Assembly: GCA_029721515.1 (NCBI GenBank)
Contig: CM056559.1
Span: forward strand, 4,651,001 to 4,715,000
DNA: 64,000 bases
From: Synanceia verrucosa
Taxonomy: Eukaryota; Chordata; Actinopteri; Perciformes; Synanceiidae
Reading direction: 5' to 3'
The notes beneath the pieces were generated by a model, which was not told where the DNA came from, did no database searches, and saw only the letters and a list, made by a program, of their open reading frames with translations. Of this stretch, positions 57,969 through 64,000 are shown piece after piece. Every line of letters begins with the position of its first letter. Position 1 is the first letter of the stretch. Both the position numbers and the translations under genes were made by a program.

Positions 57969-60861
57969 CCATATTTTGGTTTCTGTCAAGTGGAAATGGT
58001 TTGTACACTGCTAGTATTTTGAGAATCATACAGCTTGAGGCCTTTTGAAGAACATTATCGTTATGTCAGTTTTTGTCATATTCAGGAAAACTACAAGCTC
58101 TACTGTAGGTTTAATTTCAAGCAACTGTCACTTTCTCCTTTGGTCTTTGTCTCTGACTCTGAACTCCAGTTTCTCTCTCGGGACGACACTCATCTTGAAA
58201 TATAAACATCAACTTCCTGTTTGAAGGGCTAATGTCATGCTACAGTAAGCTGTAATTCATGAAGTGTTATCCTGTCAGCTGTATTTACTGATGATCGCTG
58301 TGAAGATGTCTTGGAGCAGAACTTCTCTAAAAAGAGGCTTAAATCCAGCTTGTCAATGACTTAAAATCAATAAAACATGAGCTTGTTTTCCACCTTTGGG
58401 AGAAAAAGAGCGAAATTGAGGCAGTGAGAGCGATCGGGAGAGAAACGTACCTCTGTGATTAGATCCTCGTTGCTCTAATAGAAACCAGGTGCTGGACGCT
58501 GGTGTAAATGTTTTCCCATGCATTTTTGTGGGCAATGTAGCCTTAACAGATTCAGACCTGACAGCATTACATGCTTTGTCATTCAATGAAACAATAGCTA
58601 CGTACGCTTGTCATGCCAGTTTTACATTCTTCAAGCCTCTGCAAGTTCTCACCTCTACAGACGATCCTGAAACAAAGTTTGCTTTTTTTTATTTTTACCT
58701 CACTAAGTGTTAGTTTAATACAAAAAGTCAAGTAATGTAACACACACTGCTGTTCAGATTTTATGTGATTGAGCATCTGTTTGGGAATTAATGGCTCTGT
58801 AAAGAACATCCTCCCCTAAAGAAAGAAAGTATGACGTTACAACACACGGCCCTCTAAGAAAACAGAATTAGTGGCCACTTTAATGGATTGGGACCAAAGT
58901 CAGCTCCTCCTTCCCCTACCCCATAATCTAAACCCAGATATACACCACATGTGTGGCTCCTCTGGAAAAATGAACTGGACTTGGGAATATACGGTCAGGA
59001 AATTTATAGCACATGCCTGGGACGAGCCCTCGGGGGCCGAGGTGGAGGGGGAGATCTCCTTGTTTCCATTAGGCTGGGAAGAGCAATCTCCCAGACTAGT
59101 CAAGGGGGCCTGGTGTAAGACCTCCTGGCCAACAACATGACCCAATCACGGAGAAGAAATCAGTTTCCTCACATCTGGGATTTTCCCACTGCAGCTACGG
59201 GGCAGCATTCCACGTCAGTCACCAGACTCTGTGACTGTGGAATTCACATAGCCTGTATACAGATAAATATGTGAGTGTTTCTGTGTATGAGAGGACAAAA
59301 CTAGCCCAGAAAATGTGCCAGTTTTTTCGGGAAAAAAGGCGCTTTCTGAAAGCTGCCCATCCAAAACAAACAAGTGGGTGAGTCAGCGAAGGGAAAACAG
59401 TCTGGAGCTGATTGATGTTTCCTCTCTTTGCATCTGCTATTACTTCCACTGCCAAGTGAAGCACCAAGCCACAATGCTCCTCGCAGCGACAATGCTCATC
59501 TTTATTGACGTTTTTTTTTTTTTTTCAGCGGTGGGCCGTTGTTAGGTCTTGATGTGTCTTGATGCTGCGCTTCCTCCATCACTTTTACACATGAGGGCGG
59601 ACAGGGATGGTCTTGTCTGTCAGTCCATTCCTGCCCTGGAGATTGTTAACTTAGCACCATTCATTATCCTGTTTGCAAGCCATGTCAACGAAAGGATTAG
59701 TAAAATGATGTGCAGGTGATTGTTTATGGATTCTTCATCGAAGAGCTCCTTGAAATCTGTGGTTTATTGTGAGTCATTGTTGGAGAAGGAATAAAATACA
59801 TGCATTTATTAGCCGTTTTTTTTTGTGAGTCAACTTTGAGCCTTTTTCTCTCTGAGCTTCCTGGTTCACGTGAGCGGTAGGAAACAAGGTGCTTGACTCT
59901 GCCTAACCCTGACCTTTCCTTAAAACTGGCAGGATCAAATGAGACAGGTTTTCCAGACAAATGTGTGAGTATTGTCTGTCAGCCTGGGGTCTCAACAAGT
60001 GGGGCTGGAAATAGCAACAGGCTGATCCTCCCTCTGACCCACGCTGAACCCAAAAAAGCATCCATGTTTTCTCACACATTTTCCACTCCTGTGACTTGCT
60101 AAACCTTAAAGAAACGGTGACAAACTTCTTTTATCCAAATGCACATGAAAAGCTGTCACACTTTGAGAATTATTCACTTCCTCCTCCACAAGTGAGTCGG
60201 ATATTTTGATGTTTTGCTTCATACGTAGGTCGAATCTCGTTTCTGTTTTTCTGTTTCACCAAGTCTTAACCTGAAATATGTACATGTTAATGTTTTCACA
60301 TCAGATCCATAAGATCAGAGCAGATCACTAGGGCTCTCTTATTACTCCTGGCTGCACATAATTTCACTTCTTAGAACGAACAAATGGAAAACTGAGCCCT
60401 TCATTAATATTCTCCCCTCAGCTGCACGCTACGTATCTCACTCTGTGACCTTGTAATAATCTATAAATCACCTGTCCTGTTCGCTGGCAAATGGGGTCTA
60501 TCTCCTTATTGAAATGAAGTAATGTTAGCTCAGCGTCATGCGTAGAGGGCAAACTGAGGTCAGCAAAGATTTGTTCATTTAAGAAACTGTCAATCTTCAG
60601 CCAGTTCCTCTGCATTGAGAATGTGTGTTTATAAAGGTATTAAACCCGTTATAACAGTAATCCCAGCTGGTGAACAACTGAAAAGACTGTACTGAAACTG
60701 GTACAGTTGATTTGATATCACCACTCTGAGGTCATGTGCAGCAGAATGGGCACAAAATAATAGGGGGACATTCCTAAAATGATTGTGGTATGGTGACTAC
60801 TGAAGCTGGTGTCTGGTGCAGAAGAACTTAAAGTGTTTTTTTTTCAGATGTGAGCTGAGGT

Positions 60862-60887
60862 TTTCTTTTCTTTTCTTTTCTTTTCAG
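60862..60887 (+). repeat. TTTTC microsatellite
   Basis: Five TTTTC units ending in AG, which also looks like a 3' splice site; no supported exon follows. Confidence 0.9.
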
Positions 60888-62360
60888 TATCTGCGGTGCG
60901 AGATATTGTGACAACAAAAGTAAATGGTGCTGAAACTGAGCCCATGTTTCTGTTGAAGGGTTGACCGCCTCTAACCTACCTGGGGAGAACTCATAAGCTT
61001 TAAAATAACACATAACATCCTGCTGATGGGGAATCCAGGTCACAATAATAATATTCAATAAACAGGTCTATGTCAATCAGCTGATATAGAAGCTGCCACA
61101 AAAATGCAGCAGCCAAATAAAAATGATGGCTGAGAAAAACCTTTAGTGCTAGTACTGTGAATGTATATTGTTATTGATCACCAGCGACACGATGCAGTGG
61201 TGATTTTCATTTTACATCTTAATGTTTTGGGGAAGATAATGAAGAGACTGGATTAGAGAAAGTGATTGCTCAGTTTTCATTAGTGTCATTTGAGAGGCTG
61301 AGCTGCGTGTGTGTGGTGGGGTGATGCCTTCAGGTGCTCTACGTAGAGATCTGTTTCCTACTTAGGAGTCTTAAGTTTGAGGTGAACAAAGTGAATGTGG
61401 ATGGAAACTTTGATGTTTTATTCCAGCCATCATGTAACTTGATTGTTGCAGACTGGAAATAAACATGGGACACTGTCCTATCTTTCATCACAGTGTTTTT
61501 ACATACTATATGTTGCTGTAATCTAAATTAACCATGGTCTTTCAGATAATTGCAGCTATGGTCTGGAGGACGCTTCAAGCAGTACTCTGGAAAAGATTTT
61601 TAATTGTACTGGCACTGTGTGGTTCTCAAGGTTTCCTGAATTTGCTGTTGTGAGATGAAGAGCAGACCTAGGTTTTGTGGAAACCTTTGTGGGATATTGT
61701 TTTATTGTTCTTTTGGATAAATTATCACACAGGAACCATCAGTATCAGAGTATTATATACAGGCCTTCTGGTGAGGCTCGTTCCCAGGAGAAATCTTCAT
61801 GTAATATCACAAAAATGTGTGTTTGCTGGCTTGTAAGAATGGCTGAAATCCAAAAGCTATATACATATAATGAATATTTGCATATCACGTAAAATAGCGG
61901 TCATCAACGTTAATCAGTTTCACCATCTGTTGTTACCATCAGTGCTCCAAGCTGTCAGGACTTGAGCACCGTTTAGTTGGGTGGATCATGTGTGCTCAGC
62001 TGGCTGCTGCTGATTCTCATATTTCCCACAGCACTTGAAGGTCTCTCCGCTGTGGAGCGCTCGCTGTGCGTGGATCCCTTCACACACACACACACAAACG
62101 CACACACATCTGGTGTGAAGTGTGGAAGTCAGACTTGGTGCTTTACAATTAATTTTTTTTTTAACTTTTACTCATTTTATTCATTTCCGTCTCTCATCGA
62201 AAGGAATATACTTTTTTTCTCATAATGTTGACATCCGCGCTAAGGTCAGCTTTCCTGCTGCTGCGGTAGAAACTGACTTTATCACCGGGAGAAGGAGCGT
62301 CTTTTCTGTTGGACACTTTAACGGAAGAGGTCTGAGAGTGACGACGAGCATTTTGTTATT

Positions 62361-62393
62361 ATGTCCGAGTGGAGGGTTTACGATGACATCTAG
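62361..62393 (+). promoter_or_regulatory. Overlapping 10-codon upstream ORF
   Basis: ATGTCCGAGTGG...ATCTAG starts 22 nt before the alternative start codon, in another frame, and ends 8 nt past it. The context TTATTATGT is weak, so leaky scanning is likely. Confidence 0.5.
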
Positions 62394-62506
62394 AAGAAAC
62401 TCCGCCAAACTGAAGCTCCGGAGGTCGTTCAGCGAGCAGCTGCGGAGCTCCACATCCAAAGCCTGGGGTCTGCTCTGGAGGAATGTCCGGGAGAGGAGGC
62501 TGGCAG
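62383..62506 (+). CDS. stard13: Alternative first coding exon of the DLC-family gene
   Basis: ATGACATCTAGAAGAAAC opens 41 codons plus one base: MTSRRNSAKLKLRRSFSEQL, then RSSTSKAWGLLWRNVRERRL and A. The exon ends at GGCAG|GTCAGT. The N-terminus is highly basic and I recall a near-identical start for a STARD13 isoform that runs straight into the SAM domain, but this is from memory. DLC1 and STARD13 both use internal promoters upstream of the SAM exon. No in-frame ATG lies just upstream. Confidence 0.75.
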
Positions 62507-64000
62507 GTCAGTAGTCCTCTGTAGACAGGTCTGTAGTCCTCTGTAGGCAGGTCATTAGTCCTCTTTAGGCAGGTCTGTAGGCAGGTCATTAGTCCTCTTT
62601 AGGAAGCTCATTAGTCCTCTTCAGGAAGGTCTGTAGTCCTCTGTAGGCAGGTCTGTAGTCCTCTGTAGGCAGGTCTTTAGTCCTCTGTAGGCAGGTCATT
62701 AGTCCTCTTTAGGCAGGTCTGTAGTCCTCTGTAGACAGGTCTTTAGTCCTCTGTAGGCAGGTCATTAGTCCTCTTTAGGCAGGTCTGTAGGCAGGTCATT
62801 AGTCCTCTTTAGGCAGGTCTGTAGGCAGGTCATTAGTCCTCTTCAGGAAGGTCTGTAGTCCTCTGTAGGCAGGTCATTAGTCCTCTTTAGGCAGGTCTGT
62901 AGTCAGGTCAGTAGTCCTCTGTAGGCAGGTCTGTAGTCCTCTGTAGGCAGGTCTGTAGACAGGTCATTAGTCCTCTTTAGGAAGGTCATTAGTCCTCTTC
63001 AAGAAGGTCTGTAGTCCTCTGTAGGCAGGTCTGTAGTCCTCTGTAGGCAGGTCAGTAGTCCTCTGTAGGCAGGTCTGTAGGCAGGTCATTAGTCCTCTTT
63101 AGGAAGGTCATTAGTCCTCTTCAAGAAGGTCTGTAGTCCTCTGTAGGCAGGTCTGTAGTCCTCTGTAGGCAGGTCAGTAGTCCTCTGTAGGCAGGTCTGT
63201 AGGCAGGTCATTAGTCCTCTTTAGGAAGGTCATTAGTCCTCTTCAGGAAGGTCTGTAGTCCTCTCTAGGCAGGTCTGTAGTCCTCTCTAGGCAGGTCTGT
63301 AGTCCTCTGTAGGCAGGTCAGTAGTCCTCTGTAGGCAGGTCTGTAGGCAGGTCAGTAGTTCTCTTTAGGAAGGTCTGTAGTCCTCTGTAGGCAGGTCTGT
63401 AGTCCTCTGTAGGCAGGTCAGTAGTCCTCTGTAGGCAGGTCTGTAGGCAGGTCAGTAGTTCTCTTTAGGAAGGTCTGTAGTCCTCTGTAGGCAGGTCTGT
63501 AGTCCTCTGTAGACAGGTCTGTAGTCCTCTGTAGACAGGTCTGTAGACAGGTCTGTAGGCAGGTCATTAGTCCTCTTTAGGAAGGTCAGTAGTTCTCTTT
63601 AGGAAGGTCTGTAGTCCTCTGTAGGCAGGTCTGTAGTCCTCTGTAGACAGGTCTGTAGGCAGGTCTGTAGTTCTCTGTAGATAGGTCTGTAGGCAGGTCA
63701 GTAGCTCTTTTAGGTCCCATGTAGGCAGGTCTGTAGTCCTCTGTAGGCAGGTCTGTAGGCAGGTCAGTAGTCCTCTGTAGGCAGGTCTGTAGGCAGGTCA
63801 GTAGTCCTCTGTAGGCGGGTCTGGTCAGTAGTCCTCTGTAGGCAGGTCTGTAGGCAGGTCAGTAGCTCTTTTAGGTCCCATGTAGGCAGGTCAGTAGTCC
63901 TCTGTAGGCAGGTCTGTAGGCAGGTCAGTAGTCCTCTGTAGGCAGGTCTGTAGGCAGGTCAGTAGTCCTCTGTAGGCGGGTCTGGTCAGTAGTCCTCTGT
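62502..64000 (+). repeat. Minisatellite, 22-bp unit, starting on a splice donor
   Basis: At least 1.5 kb of GGCAGGTCAGTAGTCCTCTG+TA and variants (GTCTGTAG, GTCATTAG, CTCTTTAG), mixed with a 12-bp short unit GGCAGGTCTGTA. Longer blocks also recur, for example 63,000-63,080 and 63,120-63,200. The first complete unit, 62,502-62,523, consists of the last 5 nt of the exon and the first 17 nt of the intron. The array runs past the right edge. Confidence 0.97.

Larger units (their letters stand above)
49901..62382. other. Large intron of the DLC-family gene
   Basis: About 12.5 kb without a supported coding exon. It holds three TTAA-type MITE copies, one hAT-like MITE and several TG microsatellites, listed separately. 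The 3' part ends in the alternative promoter. Confidence 0.55.

Noticed and set aside
60846..60960. Possible exon after the TTTTC run ending in CAG
   Set aside because: The polypyrimidine-AG looks like an acceptor, but what follows has no open frame with a donor that fits the DLC-family gene.

Overview
The window looks like nuclear DNA of a ray-finned fish, probably a spiny-rayed (percomorph) teleost. It has intron-split vertebrate genes with many short introns (about 70-100 bp), frequent TG microsatellites, and several small non-autonomous DNA transposons. The species cannot be named from the sequence. All gene models below were built by hand from splice sites, reading phase and resemblance to known families. 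No alignment or database search was run.

Layout. (1) 1-12,570 holds a complete brca2 gene on the plus strand: 26 coding exons and about 2,853 codons, with exon phases matching the human gene as I recall it. Exon 11 (4,041 nt) carries eleven BRC repeats plus a half repeat, produced by an internal duplication. (2) 12,446-13,780 holds a 42-bp minisatellite and the 5' exon of the next gene. (3) 13,782-16,380 is n4bp2l2 on the plus strand, a P-loop kinase-like protein; brca2-n4bp2l2 is the order seen on human 13q13. (4) 16,260-20,500 is repeat-rich and gene-free: a long palindromic element, a Tc1-like end, and a hAT-like element whose internal segment has expanded into an array. (5) 20,500-26,940 is trmt9b on the plus strand, a Trm9-like methyltransferase. 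(6) 27,337-29,141 on the minus strand is an eight-exon HDAC-superfamily gene resembling the fish gene called hdac12 or 'SYNPCC7002_A1628-like'; its first exon looks like a mitochondrial presequence. (7) 29,142-37,200 is intergenic. (8) 37,200-64,000 is the 5' half of a DLC-family RhoGAP gene on the plus strand, most likely stard13. It has a long-isoform start, three further small exons, and an internal alternative first exon at 62,383-62,506. A minisatellite starts exactly on the splice donor of that exon and runs to the window end.

How the genes relate. They are not an operon. brca2 acts in homologous recombination, trmt9b is a putative tRNA methyltransferase, the HDAC-like protein is a putative deacylase, and the DLC-family protein regulates Rho. 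What links them is synteny: brca2, n4bp2l2 and stard13 neighbour each other on human 13q13, while TRMT9B sits beside DLC1 on human 8p22. Finding trmt9b between them here fits a pre-duplication arrangement that mammals split.

Most unusual points: the minisatellite fused to a 5' splice site; the recent BRC block duplication with a converted patch; two FVPPF motifs in brca2 exon 14; a GC-AG intron in a different place from the human one; and the HDAC-like gene with a basic, acid-free first exon.
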